Source: Xenorhabdus indica (GTDB lineage: Bacteria > Pseudomonadota > Gammaproteobacteria > Enterobacterales > Enterobacteriaceae). From it: a DNA stretch of 64,000 nucleotides. Of the stretch, positions 19,069 to 28,496 are shown piece after piece. Under the pieces are notes generated by a model. It was not told the origin of the DNA. It searched no databases and saw nothing but the letters and a program-made list of their open reading frames with translations. The position numbers and the translations under genes were made by a program. The DNA lies in assembly GCF_014467235.1 (NCBI RefSeq), contig NZ_NKHP01000002.1, positions 243,527 through 307,526 on the forward strand, in the 5' to 3' direction. Position 1 is the first letter of the stretch. Each line of letters begins with the position of its first letter.

Positions 19069-19383
19069 CTATAACCATTTGTCTACACCACCGTGGCGTG
19101 AGCATGCGCCTTTACGCGATTTACTCTTACTATAAGTTCCGTCTTTACAAAGCGCAGTATTCACACCTTTTTTAGCTTTAGTTTTTCCTTTCTTCGTTGA
19201 TTTCTTACTGTTTTCACCGGCTTTCTTTTCTAACGAACTCATTTTACTTTTGGTCGTTTTGACACTCTTTTCCACTGTTGTGCCCGTTTTGGTCGTGTGA
19301 TCTGTTGATACCGTGGGCGCTGCAATTACTGCACTTGAAAACAACACCAGTAATGCTGCAACTGATAACTTCAAGCTTTTCAT
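19069..19383 (-). CDS. Small secreted DUF3761-domain protein
   Basis: The 104-residue protein has a signal peptide (MKSLKLSVAALLVLFSSAV, cut after IAA), a Thr/Ser/Lys-rich low-complexity spacer (about 25-72) and a compact C-terminal block ALCKDGTYSKSKSRKGACSR followed by HGGVDKWL. Two cysteines and the GACSxHGGV signature mark the DUF3761 family of small exported proteins of unknown function. The very basic spacer (KKSTKKGKTKAKKG) could bind nucleic acid or anionic surfaces. It has its own leader and a strong terminator, so it is a single-gene unit. Confidence 0.8.
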   Translation of the reverse strand: MKSLKLSVAALLVLFSSAVIAAPTVSTDHTTKTGTTVEKSVKTTKSKMSSLEKKAGENSKKSTKKGKTKAKKGVNTALCKDGTYSKSKSRKGACSRHGGVDKWL

Positions 19384-19734
19384 AATATGTATCCTCTGGT
19401 TAGAGTATTTAACCCGAAATCAACTCTTGTAGTTTGGAGTATAACGTTGAATGATGCGTTTACAAATTTGATATAAACAACGATTATCATTTTAAGGCTC
19501 ATAAAAACAGTTCTCTAATTATGCTGTATTTAGTAAGAATACTCCTTAAACCAATTTCATTGAATCATAAAATTTAAAATTGATATCAGTTCAATTTTAT
19601 TTCTACCAGAAAAATCTATTGATTAAATGAAAATAATAAAAATAAAAGAATAATATGCTCGAATCTCCATAATGTATTCACTTCTCGACCAACGGGTTAA
19701 AACAGCCCAAAATGGAGCTTGGTATATATTTTAT
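19384..19734. other. AT-rich region upstream of the DUF3761 gene
   Basis: Promoter region of the small secreted-protein gene, about 350 bases with no supported coding sequence. GATTATCATTTT at about 19483-19494 resembles half of a Fur box, but this is weak. Confidence 0.35.
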
Positions 19735-20215
19735 TTAAACAGATAAATACTGTGAAGGATTACCACAATAAAGCCAAAGCCAAGGACTAAGATGTTTCTT
19801 TTTTGCTAACACAGCGCGAACCTGAACAGTATGAGCAACCGCATCAAAACCATAGATCATAACTTCTAAACGTGCTGCGAACTCCTCAATAATATCCAGA
19901 TTCTTTTGGGGTTTCGTCTATCTTTCAGCACCATAAATTAATTTTATCAATATTACAGAGTTGATACATAATTGACCGTAATGTTGATAAAAGCTTCCCT
20001 GACCTGTTCACCTGGTTGTTCTCTATTGATTCATAAAATCAGAAGTAACATCTTCACCATCAAACCAGCTCTCTCAAAATAGAAAGCCTCCTGATTAAGT
20101 TCATTGGAATGAATAGATTTCTTATGGGATAAGTCAATGGGATATATATTGCTTGATTTGTCTTAGTTCCATCGGAATACCAGATAGTATTACTCTTTCA
20201 ACCAACACCTTGCCA
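19735..20215 (-). pseudogene. Decayed gene remnant of unknown family
   Basis: On the minus strand, coding-like segments appear in different frames separated by stops. LVERVILSGIPMELRQIKQY comes first (from about 20207), then SNELNQEAFYFERAG (about 20105-20061), FDGEDVTSDFMNQ, and EQVREAFINITVNYVSTL. Last is an open stretch of about 60 codons ending at TAA 19737-19735 that includes NLDIIEEFAARLEVMIYGFD and LSPWLWLYCGNPSQYLSV. The acidic, hydrophilic composition is unlike the surrounding AT-rich spacer. I do not recognise the family. Confidence 0.4.
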
Positions 20216-20297
20216 ACACCTTGCCCTTCACCACTTTTGCGAGCATGATCGCAATACCTTTATACCTATACCTTTATCCCTTAATCAAACAACTTAC

Positions 20298-20912
20298 ATG
20301 CCTACAATCAAAGAACTACAAGTTGCGATCTCAAACCTTTCTGTATGGCGCAAGGGTGATCAACGTGCGCCACATAAGCCGTTATTGTTGTTGTATGTAC
20401 TCTCTCAATACCAGAAAGGTCATGAACGACTGTTTGATTATGGAGAGGAGATCCACCAGCCATTACTGAATCTCCTTAATCATTTTGGCCCAAGACGTAA
20501 AAATCACTATCCCACCTTACCTTTCTGGCGACTGCGTAGTGATGGTTTTTGGGAGTTGCAAAATACAGAACTTTGCACACCACAAAAAGGCAGCAAAGAG
20601 CCACCAAAACGCGAGCTGATTGAATTCAACGTCAAAGGTGGTTTCGATCAACAAAGCTATCAGTTGTTACGCAATAAACCCGCCTTAATCGATAAATTAG
20701 CGCAACAAATCCTTAGTGAACATTTCCCTGATAGCGTACAGGAATTACTCGCCAATCAATTGGATTTCTCTTTAAGTGATATCCGTAAAATGCGCGATCC
20801 CCATTTCCGCCAGCAGATACTGCGCGCCTATATATTGCTTCCTCAAAACAGAGACTATTACCCTTTGGAAGGCTTTATTAACTGGCATCGTAGCCAGGTC
20901 TTTAAACAGTAA
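20298..20912 (+). CDS. McrA-like phosphorothioated-DNA-binding protein lacking an HNH nuclease end
   Basis: The 204-residue protein matches the N-terminal part of ScoMcrA/SprMcrA-type restriction endonucleases, whose sulfur-binding domain reads phosphorothioate DNA: QRAPHKPLLLLYVLSQYQKG, LLNLLNHFGPRRKNHYPTLPF, WRLRSDGFWEL and RKMRDPHFRQQILRAY. Full-length enzymes continue with an HNH domain containing CxxC and AAHIxWH. Here the sequence after LRAY is LLPQNRDYYPLEGFINWHR and stops, with no cysteines and only a faint trace of the HNH. It should bind but not cut DNA, or be a remnant. Start 20298 follows a run of short direct repeats; the ribosome site is unclear. No dnd genes are seen nearby. 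Confidence 0.75.
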   Translation: MPTIKELQVAISNLSVWRKGDQRAPHKPLLLLYVLSQYQKGHERLFDYGEEIHQPLLNLLNHFGPRRKNHYPTLPFWRLRSDGFWELQNTELCTPQKGSKEPPKRELIEFNVKGGFDQQSYQLLRNKPALIDKLAQQILSEHFPDSVQELLANQLDFSLSDIRKMRDPHFRQQILRAYILLPQNRDYYPLEGFINWHRSQVFKQ

Positions 20913-20924
20913 TTCGCAAGAATT

Positions 20925-20951
20925 AAAAAGGGAGCCAAACACTCCCTTTCA
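20925..20951. terminator. Bidirectional terminator between the McrA-like gene and potD
   Basis: AAAGGGAG (20927-20934), a seven-base loop, CTCCCTTT (20942-20949). T-rich on both outsides (TTTTTAATT reading toward the left on the minus strand), so it can end potD transcription as well as the plus-strand gene. Confidence 0.8.
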
Positions 20952-20969
20952 TTCTAATTAAATCCCGGA

Positions 20970-22034
20970 TCACTGACCCGCTTTCAGTTTTTGGAAATAG
21001 TTTTCATACAGGACATTAACACCGCCAACGTCGCTCTGCCATTCCCCTTTTTGGATCATGGCTTCATCAGGATACAGTGATTTATCCCCTGACACAGCCG
21101 CTGGCAGCAGTTTCTTCGCGGCCAGATTTGGTGTCGGGTAGCCAATTTTTTCGGCAACCTGCGCCGCAATTTCAGGACGCAGCAGGAAATTAATCAGCTT
21201 CATCGCTCCATCGACATTCTTAGCATTTGCCGGAATAGCCAGGCTATCCATCCAAAAAATTCCGCCTTCTTTTGGCCAGATAATATCGATAGGTGTTCCA
21301 GCCTGGCGCGCAACATAAGCAGAGCCCGTCCACATCATGCCGACATCAACTTCACCTTCCATAAATGGATTAGCAGGGTTATCAGAATTGAATGCCAGTA
21401 CATTTGGCATTAGCTTTTGCAGTTCATTATACGCCGCTTCAATCTCTTTCGGATCGGTTGTATTACCGGAGTAGCCCAGTTTTAACAGCGCGATCTGGAA
21501 AACTTCACGTGCATCATCCGTCAATACCAAACTATTTTTATACTCAGGTTTCCAGAAATCAGCCCAGGAAGTAATGGTTTTGAGATCGATACTGTCGCTG
21601 TTGACACCAATAGCAGTCGCTCCCCAAATATAAGGGATGGAATATTCGTTTTTCGGATCAAAAGACTTATGCAGCAGATTAGGATCAAGATTGTGGAAGT
21701 TGCTGAGTTTGCTTGTATCGATTTTTTGCAACATTCCTTCTTTACTCATTTTGGAGATAAAGTAAGTGGATGGCACAACTAAATCATAAGCCCCATCTTT
21801 ATAGGTTTTCAGCTTGGTATACATACTCTCATTAGATTCATAGGTGGAATAAATCACCTTGATCCCAGTTTCTTTAGTGAACTGGTTGAGCAAACCAGGC
21901 GGAACATATTCAGTCCAGTTGTAGAAATAGAGTGTCTTGCCATCATCAGCGGCAGCTGCATTCACCGAACCAATGCTTAATGCCATCATCCCAGCGGCTA
22001 ACAGATAGAACCACTTTTTCATGCTGTTTTTCAT
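20970..22034 (-). CDS. potD: Spermidine/putrescine-binding periplasmic protein PotD
   Basis: PotD is the periplasmic receptor of the PotABCD polyamine importer. The 354-residue protein has a signal peptide (LLAAGMMALSIGSVNAAAA) and the family blocks LYFYNWTEYVPPGLLNQFTK, VPSTYFISKMSKEGML, MWTGSAYVARQAGTPI and EGGIFWMDSLAIPANAKN. Acidic and aromatic ligand residues are at the expected places. ATG 22034 follows GGGGGA; a second ATG four codons in matches the E. coli start. Unlike E. coli, a 234-base gap with a terminator-like hairpin separates it from potC, so it may have its own promoter. Confidence 0.95.
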   Translation of the reverse strand: MKNSMKKWFYLLAAGMMALSIGSVNAAAADDGKTLYFYNWTEYVPPGLLNQFTKETGIKVIYSTYESNESMYTKLKTYKDGAYDLVVPSTYFISKMSKEGMLQKIDTSKLSNFHNLDPNLLHKSFDPKNEYSIPYIWGATAIGVNSDSIDLKTITSWADFWKPEYKNSLVLTDDAREVFQIALLKLGYSGNTTDPKEIEAAYNELQKLMPNVLAFNSDNPANPFMEGEVDVGMMWTGSAYVARQAGTPIDIIWPKEGGIFWMDSLAIPANAKNVDGAMKLINFLLRPEIAAQVAEKIGYPTPNLAAKKLLPAAVSGDKSLYPDEAMIQKGEWQSDVGGVNVLYENYFQKLKAGQ

Positions 22035-22268
22035 GTAGTGTTTCCCCCGCAGTTAGTGCGTAATTATCGCGTTATTACCGTATATAGCAGGTTCGACATG
22101 AACCTACCCCAAAAAAACGGCTATTATAAGAGCGTCATTTCATGGGGTAAAGCCACTTATTCCTTGTTAAATCAGAGATTGAGAAAGAAACTCTGGTTAA
22201 TTGGGATAAAAATGATGTTATTAGTGAAGTAAAAGCGCAGCCAACTTGTGACTACGCTTAAATTAAAG
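22035..22268 (-). promoter_or_regulatory. potC-potD intergenic segment with attenuator-like hairpin
   Basis: Reading with the operon (minus strand), AAGCGTAG (22259-22252) and CTGCGCTT (22240-22233) form a stem followed by TTTAC, resembling a partial terminator just after potC. Further on, AGGTTC/GAACCT (22105-22089) forms a second stem before potD. A 64-codon frame on the plus strand has no family features. The gap could set separate expression for the binding protein. Confidence 0.5.
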
Positions 22269-23048
22269 TTAAGACTTACCCGTACGATCACGCATCACAA
22301 ATTGGCTAATCAGCACTAATACCAGTGACATAGCCAATAAAATAGCAGCTAATGCGTTTACTTCCGGTGAAACTCCCACTTTTACCATTGAATAGATCTT
22401 AAGTGGCAGGATTTCATAACTCGGCCCCGTCACAAATGAAGAAACAACGACATCATCCATCGACAGGGTAAAACTCAGCAACCATCCCGCCATGACTGCC
22501 GGCATCGCCAGCGGCAGGATAATCTTACGCAAGATAGTCAGTTCACTCGCCCCCAAATCGCGGGCTGCTTCCAGCATTTTGACATCAAAATCTTTCAGGC
22601 GGGAATAGACAGTTACCACCACAAACGGTAAACAAAAAGTGATGTGAGAAAACAGTAGTGACCAGAATCCCAGTGAAACGCCCAGCAGCATGAACAGCAC
22701 CAGCAATGAAATCGCCATCACAATATCCGGCGACATCATCACCACAAACAGCATACCGCTAACAAACTTTTTGCCACGGAATGAATAACGATACAGGGCA
22801 ACCGCGGTTAATGAACCAATCATCGTGGCGAATGTGGCGGAAACAACTGCCATTGTCAGAGAATGCCCTGCGGCTTGCAACAGGCTGTCATTACTAAATA
22901 ACAGGCTGTACCATTCTGTCGTGAACCCCTGCCAGCTAATACCAAAGCGTGACTGGTTAAACGAACTTACCAGCAGAATAATAATCGGGATATACAGGTA
23001 AGCGTAAACGATAGTCATAAAACCACCGCGCAACAGGCGTCCGATCAT
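22269..23048 (-). CDS. potC: Spermidine/putrescine ABC transporter permease PotC
   Basis: The 259-residue inner-membrane permease has about six transmembrane helices and the ABC-permease loop [20 protein letters not shown] that contacts the ATPase. Its start [21 protein letters not shown] and the block LSFTLSMDDVVVSSFVTGPS match E. coli PotC. ATG 23048 overlaps the end of potB by 4 bases (ATGA), consistent with coupled translation in potABC. Confidence 0.95.
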   Translation of the reverse strand: MIGRLLRGGFMTIVYAYLYIPIIILLVSSFNQSRFGISWQGFTTEWYSLLFSNDSLLQAAGHSLTMAVVSATFATMIGSLTAVALYRYSFRGKKFVSGMLFVVMMSPDIVMAISLLVLFMLLGVSLGFWSLLFSHITFCLPFVVVTVYSRLKDFDVKMLEAARDLGASELTILRKIILPLAMPAVMAGWLLSFTLSMDDVVVSSFVTGPSYEILPLKIYSMVKVGVSPEVNALAAILLAMSLVLVLISQFVMRDRTGKS

Positions 23049-23905
23049 TCCAGTTCCACCTTCTTGTTCAGCAGCTTAGCCGCACGATAGTAAATCCATA
23101 ACATCAGCCCCATAACCAGCGTCAGACAGATACTGGTTGCCGCACCAAACGGCCAGTCGCGAATGTTGAGGAACTGACTTTTAATCACATTACCGATCAA
23201 CAGGTTTTTCGCCCCCCCCATCAAATCAGCCACATAGAACAGCCCCATCGCAGGCAACAACACTAACAGGCAGCCAGCAATAATACCCGGCATAGTCAGC
23301 GGAATGATGATACGGACAAAAGTCTGCAATTTCCCTGCGCCCAGATCACGTGCCGCTTCCAGACAAGATTTATCCAGCTTCTCAATACTGGAATAGAGAG
23401 GCATTACCATAAATGGCAGCAAAATATAAACCAGACCCAACACCACAGCTTCGGGGGTATACATAAGGCGCAGCGGTTTATCGATAATCCCAGTCCACAG
23501 CAGAAAATCATTCATATAACCGCGGGTACTGAGAAACATCTTCAAACCATAAATACGAATTAAAGAGTTCGTCCAGAATGGCAGGATAAGCAGGAACAAT
23601 AGCAGCGGGCGCAGCTTTTTCGGCATCCGCGCCATAAAAAAGGCAAATGGATAACCAATCACCAGACAACACAACGTTGCAACGATAGCCATATTCAGCG
23701 AGTGTATCAGCACCTCGGCGTATAGCGGATCGAACAAGCGGGTATAGTTATCCAGCGAAAAGACCATCTGTACCAGATTAGCATCATCACGAGTCAGAAA
23801 GCTGGTTCCGATAATCATCAAGTTCGGCAGAAAAACAAACAATATCAGCCAAAAAACCATGCCTGTAATGACAATATTCTGGAATAGTTTACGCGTCTTC
23901 TTCAT
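23045..23905 (-). CDS. potB: Spermidine/putrescine ABC transporter permease PotB
   Basis: The 286-residue permease follows E. coli PotB: LVLF-like first helix with [41 protein letters not shown], the [20 protein letters not shown] coupling loop and [20 protein letters not shown]. The start at 23905 lies inside the last codons of potA (17-base overlap); a longer start at 23917 exists but begins MCWS without homology. It pairs with PotC in the membrane. Confidence 0.95.
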   Translation of the reverse strand: MKKTRKLFQNIVITGMVFWLILFVFLPNLMIIGTSFLTRDDANLVQMVFSLDNYTRLFDPLYAEVLIHSLNMAIVATLCCLVIGYPFAFFMARMPKKLRPLLLFLLILPFWTNSLIRIYGLKMFLSTRGYMNDFLLWTGIIDKPLRLMYTPEAVVLGLVYILLPFMVMPLYSSIEKLDKSCLEAARDLGAGKLQTFVRIIIPLTMPGIIAGCLLVLLPAMGLFYVADLMGGAKNLLIGNVIKSQFLNIRDWPFGAATSICLTLVMGLMLWIYYRAAKLLNKKVELE

Positions 23906-25004
23906 CGACCAGCACAACCTCCCAGCTTTCTACCCAAGTGACAGCAATCTTCTGGTTCAGGGAATGGTCAACATCGGGATCATCTTCATTGAAGAACTCA
24001 CTCACCATAACCATTTTACCGTTTTCCATCTCGACCACGGAGTCCAGCGTCATACCTTTGTAATTACGTTCACGTACATAACCAATCAGACCTGACACCT
24101 GCTCACCATTGTTGATCTCCTCTACACGCAAATCTTCCGGGCGTAGCAGTACCTTCAATGTTTGTCCGGCGGTTACTGGCAGAGGCGTGAAGATGTCACA
24201 TTCATGACCTTCCACGTCAGCGCGTATGCGTTGCTCATCAACACGATACAACACGTTGGCATCAAAGATATTGATTTCACCGATAAAACGGGCAACAAAC
24301 AGATTCTTTGGCTCTTCATAGATCTCTCTGGGTGTGCCATCCTGTTCAATATGTCCATCACGCATAACCACAATACGGTCAGACATCACCAGTGCTTCTT
24401 CCTGATCATGCGTCACGAAGATAAAGGTGATACCAAGTTTACGCTGGAGCGCTTTCAACTCGTTCTGCATCTGCTTACGCAGCTTATAATCGAGCGCTGA
24501 CAGCGATTCATCCAGCAGAAGAACCTTCGGTTTGTTAACAACCGCGCGGGCAATCGCCACTCGTTGCTGCTGCCCGCCGGAAAGCTGAGCGGGCTTACGC
24601 TGAGCAAACTCTTCAAGCTGTACCATGCGTAATGCTTCTTCAACACGCGGAGCAATCTCTTTTTCCGGTGTTTTTTGCATACGTAGCCCAAAGGCAACAT
24701 TTTCAAATACGGTCATGTGGGGGAACAGGGCATAACTCTGGAAGACCGTATTCACGTGACGGTGCTCCGCCGGAATATCGGTAATATCCTGCCCTTCCAG
24801 TAAAATTTTGCCACTATCGGCATCTTCCAGCCCGGCAATCAGACGAAGTACTGTGGTTTTACCACAACCGGATGGCCCAAGAATGGTTAAGAACTCGCCA
24901 TCATTGATTGTCAGATCGAGCTGTGAAATAACTTGTTTGCCGTCGAAGCCCTTACTCAAGGCTTTTAGTTCAACGAGCGGTATCAGAGAGGTATTCTCAG
25001 TCAT
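23889..25004 (-). CDS. potA: Spermidine/putrescine ABC transporter ATPase PotA
   Basis: The 371-residue ATPase energises polyamine uptake. It shows Walker [10 protein letters not shown], the Q-loop in [12 protein letters not shown], signature [16 protein letters not shown], Walker [13 protein letters not shown] and the switch His in VTHDQEEA, followed by a C-terminal TOBE-type regulatory domain (about 240-371) with [11 protein letters not shown]. First gene of the pot operon, with a long leader before it. No abnormality seen. Confidence 0.96.
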   Translation of the reverse strand: MTENTSLIPLVELKALSKGFDGKQVISQLDLTINDGEFLTILGPSGCGKTTVLRLIAGLEDADSGKILLEGQDITDIPAEHRHVNTVFQSYALFPHMTVFENVAFGLRMQKTPEKEIAPRVEEALRMVQLEEFAQRKPAQLSGGQQQRVAIARAVVNKPKVLLLDESLSALDYKLRKQMQNELKALQRKLGITFIFVTHDQEEALVMSDRIVVMRDGHIEQDGTPREIYEEPKNLFVARFIGEINIFDANVLYRVDEQRIRADVEGHECDIFTPLPVTAGQTLKVLLRPEDLRVEEINNGEQVSGLIGYVRERNYKGMTLDSVVEMENGKMVMVSEFFNEDDPDVDHSLNQKIAVTWVESWEVVLVDEEDA

Positions 25005-25544
25005 TTATGCTATCATCTATCCCTTGGAATAATGCAGATAGAACCGCCACGGGAAAAGACTGTGTCAGCTAGCAGGAGGCATCATTTCTCCGCTGAAGCT
25101 CAAAGCCAGTGGCGCCGGTTGAAATTACGAAGCGCGCATAATAAACGCAGTACGCCGAAATTGAAAGCTGAAATAATGGCAATAAGCCATTTTTTATTAA
25201 CATTTCATAAATGACGACATTTCATGCCATTCTGAACCCAAATTACCCAGTTGGAAATGATTTCTTATTGATTAGTTTTTAAACTAAAAATATTTTTTCT
25301 TTCAATAAATTACCCAAACCATCAAAACCTTCCTTCACCTCAATCGTTTCATTACCCTGCTCACTAAAGCCACCAACCGATGCCGATATCCTCCTTTCGT
25401 CACAACATCCTGATGCCTTTTTCATATCAATGATTGTCATACAAAAACAAAACGCTTTTCTGATAATATAAGATATTCATTTATTAGAGTTATTTTTTAT
25501 TATTTTAATAATGCATTTTATAATTAATTATTTTTACTAAAATT
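25005..25544. other. Upstream region of potA, no supported gene
   Basis: Near potA this holds the leader and promoter of the pot operon. A 60-codon plus-strand frame beginning at 25032 (MQIEPPREKT) has no family features and lies in the leader, so I do not call it a gene. The rest is AT-rich with long T and A runs. Confidence 0.4.
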
Positions 25545-25812
25545 CTAATCATTAAGATCGCTATCACCCTCTATGAGAATAATCAAAAACCTTACTTTAT
25601 TCTTTAATACCTTAAAGATACTTTCCAAACAATACAGATAATTAGCAATATCTGTCTGCATTGTTAAAAATCAAAAAACCAAGTCCTTCACTACTTTCTC
25701 TTATTTCAATAGAGACATATTGTTCATAGTTTGTTGTTATCCTTGCTAATTTAGGAAATATTAATGTAATTTCATAACAAAATTTAAAATACCTTCCATA
25801 ATAAACCTCCAT
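25545..25812 (-). pseudogene. Small decayed gene, copy 1 of a repeat flanking the uronate island
   Basis: On the minus strand an ATG frame of 56 codons (25812-25642) reads MEVYYGRYFKFCYEITLIF, with EQYVSIEIRESSEGLGFLIF further on. It overlaps a second frame (25661-25545, 38 codons) reading MQTDIANYLYCLESIFKVLK then EGDSDLND. The composition is protein-like, and the two frames look like one gene split by a frameshift. The second frame aligns, start codon included, with a minus-strand frame at 35476. I do not recognise the family; no good ribosome site precedes it. Confidence 0.4.
25554..25650 (+). repeat. Diverged 97-bp direct repeat, left copy
   Basis: Begins AAGATCGCTATCACC and ends AATACAGATAATTAGCAATA. 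It aligns without gaps to 35369-35465, with many substitutions but conserved ends. Both copies are in the same orientation and bracket the hexuronate island. The similarity is also visible in translation, so this is a duplicated gene fragment rather than a noncoding element. Confidence 0.6.
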
Positions 25813-25918
25813 TAAATATTATCAGGAAGTATATAATTTATGTTATCTCTATTAATTTGATCGGTTAACTCCTGAATTTTGATGCATCCACTACAATAAA
25901 ATATAGAAATTATTCATG

Positions 25919-26036
25919 ACTAGAAGATATCAGGTATAGAGATGAGAACTATCCAGAAATATATTCAGAAATCCAAGAAATTAAAGACATTCAATCTATA
26001 GATTTCAAACCTCAAATTGAACGATATTACCAATAA
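25919..26036 (+). pseudogene. Possible C-terminal gene fragment
   Basis: A plus-strand stretch with no start codon reads LEDIRYRDENYPEIYSEIQE and continues IKDIQSIDFKPQIERYYQ before TAA TAA. It is acidic and protein-like in a region that otherwise gives random low-complexity frames. I do not recognise it; it may be another decayed piece at the left edge of the uronate island. Confidence 0.25.
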
Positions 26037-26056
26037 TAATAGTGTAGAAACGATAC

Positions 26057-27037
26057 TTAATAAAATTCATCTCCGATTTCGTTCGAATTAAAAAAACTAG
26101 CGGTAATCCCTTGTGTCACTGTCTGCGGAATAATCGCGCCTTTATGTTGGATCACAACCCCTGCGAGCTGATGCCCCATTAATGCTGAATCATGAATCGA
26201 TTTCCCATTTAACAGCCCCGCGATAAAACCCGCATTAAACGCATCACCTGCCGAAGTGGTATCAACAACAGGTGTAACAGGTTGAGTCTTAATATGTTGT
26301 GTGGCATAGCAGCCACTTAAGTCACGATAAAAACAACCCTGTTCACCCGCTTTGATAATGGCTTGTTTAACCCCCATGCTCTTCAGGCGATGAAAACTTT
26401 CTTCAGTTGACATATCGCCCCATAGACTCGCTTCATCATCGTCAGTGACTAACGCAATATCAGTGATAACATACATTTGCTGATAACACTCACGGGCTTG
26501 TGTTTTATTTCCCCATAAGGCCGGACGATAGTTACTGTCAAAGAAAATCACTTTTCCTTCAGAAGATAACTTTTTCAAATCAATGAGCAGCAATTGGCGA
26601 TCATGTTCGGGCAAAATAGCCAGGCTGATCCCACTGAGGTAGAGCACATCCATGTACTGTAATTGCTGACGCAATCTGGGATAATCAGGATTCTGCAAGA
26701 GATAACGTGCCGCCGAGTTATTACGCCAGTAAAGAAACGTGCGCTCACCTTTTTCATCAAGCTGGATCAGGTATAAACCGGGCTGATGTGCATTATCACG
26801 CAACACTAACGATGTATTAATTCCCTCTTGCTGCCAAGATGAGATCATGCCTTCGCTCAAGGGATCAGTACCCATCACCGTGACGAAATGGACATCAAAC
26901 TTCTTGCCCCCAGCACGAGCCAGATAAACTGCACTATTCAGCACATCACCGCCATAACTCTGTGTCATAGCACCAAATGGGATGCCATTTAGCTCAATCA
27001 TACATTCGCCAATCAGAGCAATTTTCCGCCTCTGCAT
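26057..27037 (-). CDS. kdgK: 2-dehydro-3-deoxygluconokinase (KDG kinase)
   Basis: This PfkB-family kinase makes 2-keto-3-deoxy-6-phosphogluconate, the last step before the Eda aldolase in hexuronate breakdown. The 326-residue protein shows IALIGECMIELNG at the start, the substrate region SYGGDVLNSAVYLAR, and the C-terminal signature DTTSAGDAFNAGF with the catalytic Asp near residue 261. It is the last gene of a tightly packed operon (3 bases after uxaC), which supports KDG as substrate. No eda gene is in the window, so the aldolase must be elsewhere. Confidence 0.92.
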   Translation of the reverse strand: MQRRKIALIGECMIELNGIPFGAMTQSYGGDVLNSAVYLARAGGKKFDVHFVTVMGTDPLSEGMISSWQQEGINTSLVLRDNAHQPGLYLIQLDEKGERTFLYWRNNSAARYLLQNPDYPRLRQQLQYMDVLYLSGISLAILPEHDRQLLLIDLKKLSSEGKVIFFDSNYRPALWGNKTQARECYQQMYVITDIALVTDDDEASLWGDMSTEESFHRLKSMGVKQAIIKAGEQGCFYRDLSGCYATQHIKTQPVTPVVDTTSAGDAFNAGFIAGLLNGKSIHDSALMGHQLAGVVIQHKGAIIPQTVTQGITASFFNSNEIGDEFY

Positions 27038-27040
27038 CTT

Positions 27041-28480
27041 TTAATCCTTCACAGCCTGAAAATAACGTTCCGCATTATTGAAGCAGATATCCCGAACTAT
27101 CTGCCCCAACATTTTTTCATCATGGGGAATTTCGCCATTTTCGACCCAGTTCCCTAACATACTACAGAGAATACGACGAAAGTATTCATGGCGGGTATAG
27201 GATAAGAAACTGCGTGAATCTGTCAGCATACCGACAAACTGGCTTAATAAGCCTAATTGGGAGAGTTGCTCTAATTGACGCTGCATACCGTCTTTTTGAT
27301 CGTTAAACCACCAGCCCGATCCAAATTGGATTTTACCACCAGGATTTTTCCCACCTTGCGCAAGGCTTCCGCCCTGAAAGTTGCCCGTCATCGTTGCGAT
27401 CACTTCATTATCGCGAGGATTTAAGCAATAAAGGATGGTCTTCGGTAATTGGTCTGTTTTATCCATCTCATCCAGCAAGCGTGATAATGGGTAAGCGATA
27501 GGATTATCCCCGATAGAATCAAAGCCGCTGTCTGGCCCTAACCGATTAAACATACGTGTGTTGTTATTACGCAAGGCGCCAATATGTATTTGCATCACCC
27601 AACCGCGTTTTGCGTATTGCTTGCCTAACCAGACCAACACCGCTGTTGTGAATTGTGCTACTTCTAATTCACTGAGTAATTGCTCTTGTCTGCGCTTTTG
27701 CAAAATAATATCTAACACTTTTTCGTCAGGTATCGGTGCATAACGCAATTGTTCAATCCCATGATCCGATGCTACACAACCGTGATCCTGAAAGTGTTTG
27801 AGACGACGCTCTAATGCCTGCAATAAATCAGCAAAACGCCCGATAGCGACATCTGCGGCTTCTTCTAACCGTTCGAGATAGTCACAAAAATCTGGCAACT
27901 CAATTTTAAAGACTTTATCCGGGCGCCAGCTTGGCAATATTTTGATGGTAAAGTCTTTATCTTTGACGATCTGTTGATGATATTCGAGAGAATCAATGGG
28001 ATCATCCGTTGTTCCTGCCATTCGTACCTGCATTTGCTGCATAATGCCGCGGGCTGAAAATTCACCTTGAGAAAGTTTCTCGTTCGCCTCATGCCAGATA
28101 GCCTCTGCGGTATCAGGCCCAAATAATTTTCCGTTAATGCCAAATGGGCGTCGCAACTCCAGATGTGTCCAGTGATAAAGTGGATTGCCGATCGTCAGGG
28201 GAACCGTGTTCGCCCATGCGAGGTATTTTTCGTAATCACTGCTTTCCGTACCGGTAATGAGCACTTCTTCAATTCCTGCCGCACGCATCGCACGCCATTT
28301 ATAATGATCGTCCTCCAGCCAGATTTGACCAAGATTATGGAAACTGCGGTTTTGCGCAATCTCTTTTGGGTTGAGATGACAGTGATAATCATAGATAGGC
28401 ATCGACGCAGCGTAATCATGATAAAGGCGGCGGGCAACGTCATTATTTAACAGAAAATCTTCACACATAAAGGTTTTCAT
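27041..28480 (-). CDS. uxaC: Glucuronate/galacturonate isomerase UxaC
   Basis: UxaC isomerises D-glucuronate to D-fructuronate. The 479-residue protein contains [16 protein letters not shown] (metal-binding HxH of the amidohydrolase-like fold), [33 protein letters not shown], and [15 protein letters not shown] near the C-terminus. Start 28480 ([11 protein letters not shown]) matches homologues and has GAGGAAATG upstream; the frame is open for another 32 codons without homology. It is 16 bases after the uxuA-uxuB fusion, so its fructuronate feeds directly to the next enzymes. Confidence 0.95.
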   Translation of the reverse strand: MKTFMCEDFLLNNDVARRLYHDYAASMPIYDYHCHLNPKEIAQNRSFHNLGQIWLEDDHYKWRAMRAAGIEEVLITGTESSDYEKYLAWANTVPLTIGNPLYHWTHLELRRPFGINGKLFGPDTAEAIWHEANEKLSQGEFSARGIMQQMQVRMAGTTDDPIDSLEYHQQIVKDKDFTIKILPSWRPDKVFKIELPDFCDYLERLEEAADVAIGRFADLLQALERRLKHFQDHGCVASDHGIEQLRYAPIPDEKVLDIILQKRRQEQLLSELEVAQFTTAVLVWLGKQYAKRGWVMQIHIGALRNNNTRMFNRLGPDSGFDSIGDNPIAYPLSRLLDEMDKTDQLPKTILYCLNPRDNEVIATMTGNFQGGSLAQGGKNPGGKIQFGSGWWFNDQKDGMQRQLEQLSQLGLLSQFVGMLTDSRSFLSYTRHEYFRRILCSMLGNWVENGEIPHDEKMLGQIVRDICFNNAERYFQAVKD

Positions 28481-28496
28481 TACATTTCCTCTATGG

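Noticed and set aside
22038..22232. A 64-codon plus-strand frame between potC and potD
   Set aside because: It has no family features and spans the hairpins of the operon gap on the opposite strand.
25032..25214. A 60-codon plus-strand frame upstream of potA
   Set aside because: It lies in the potA leader, has low complexity and an arginine-rich random composition, and lacks a ribosome site.
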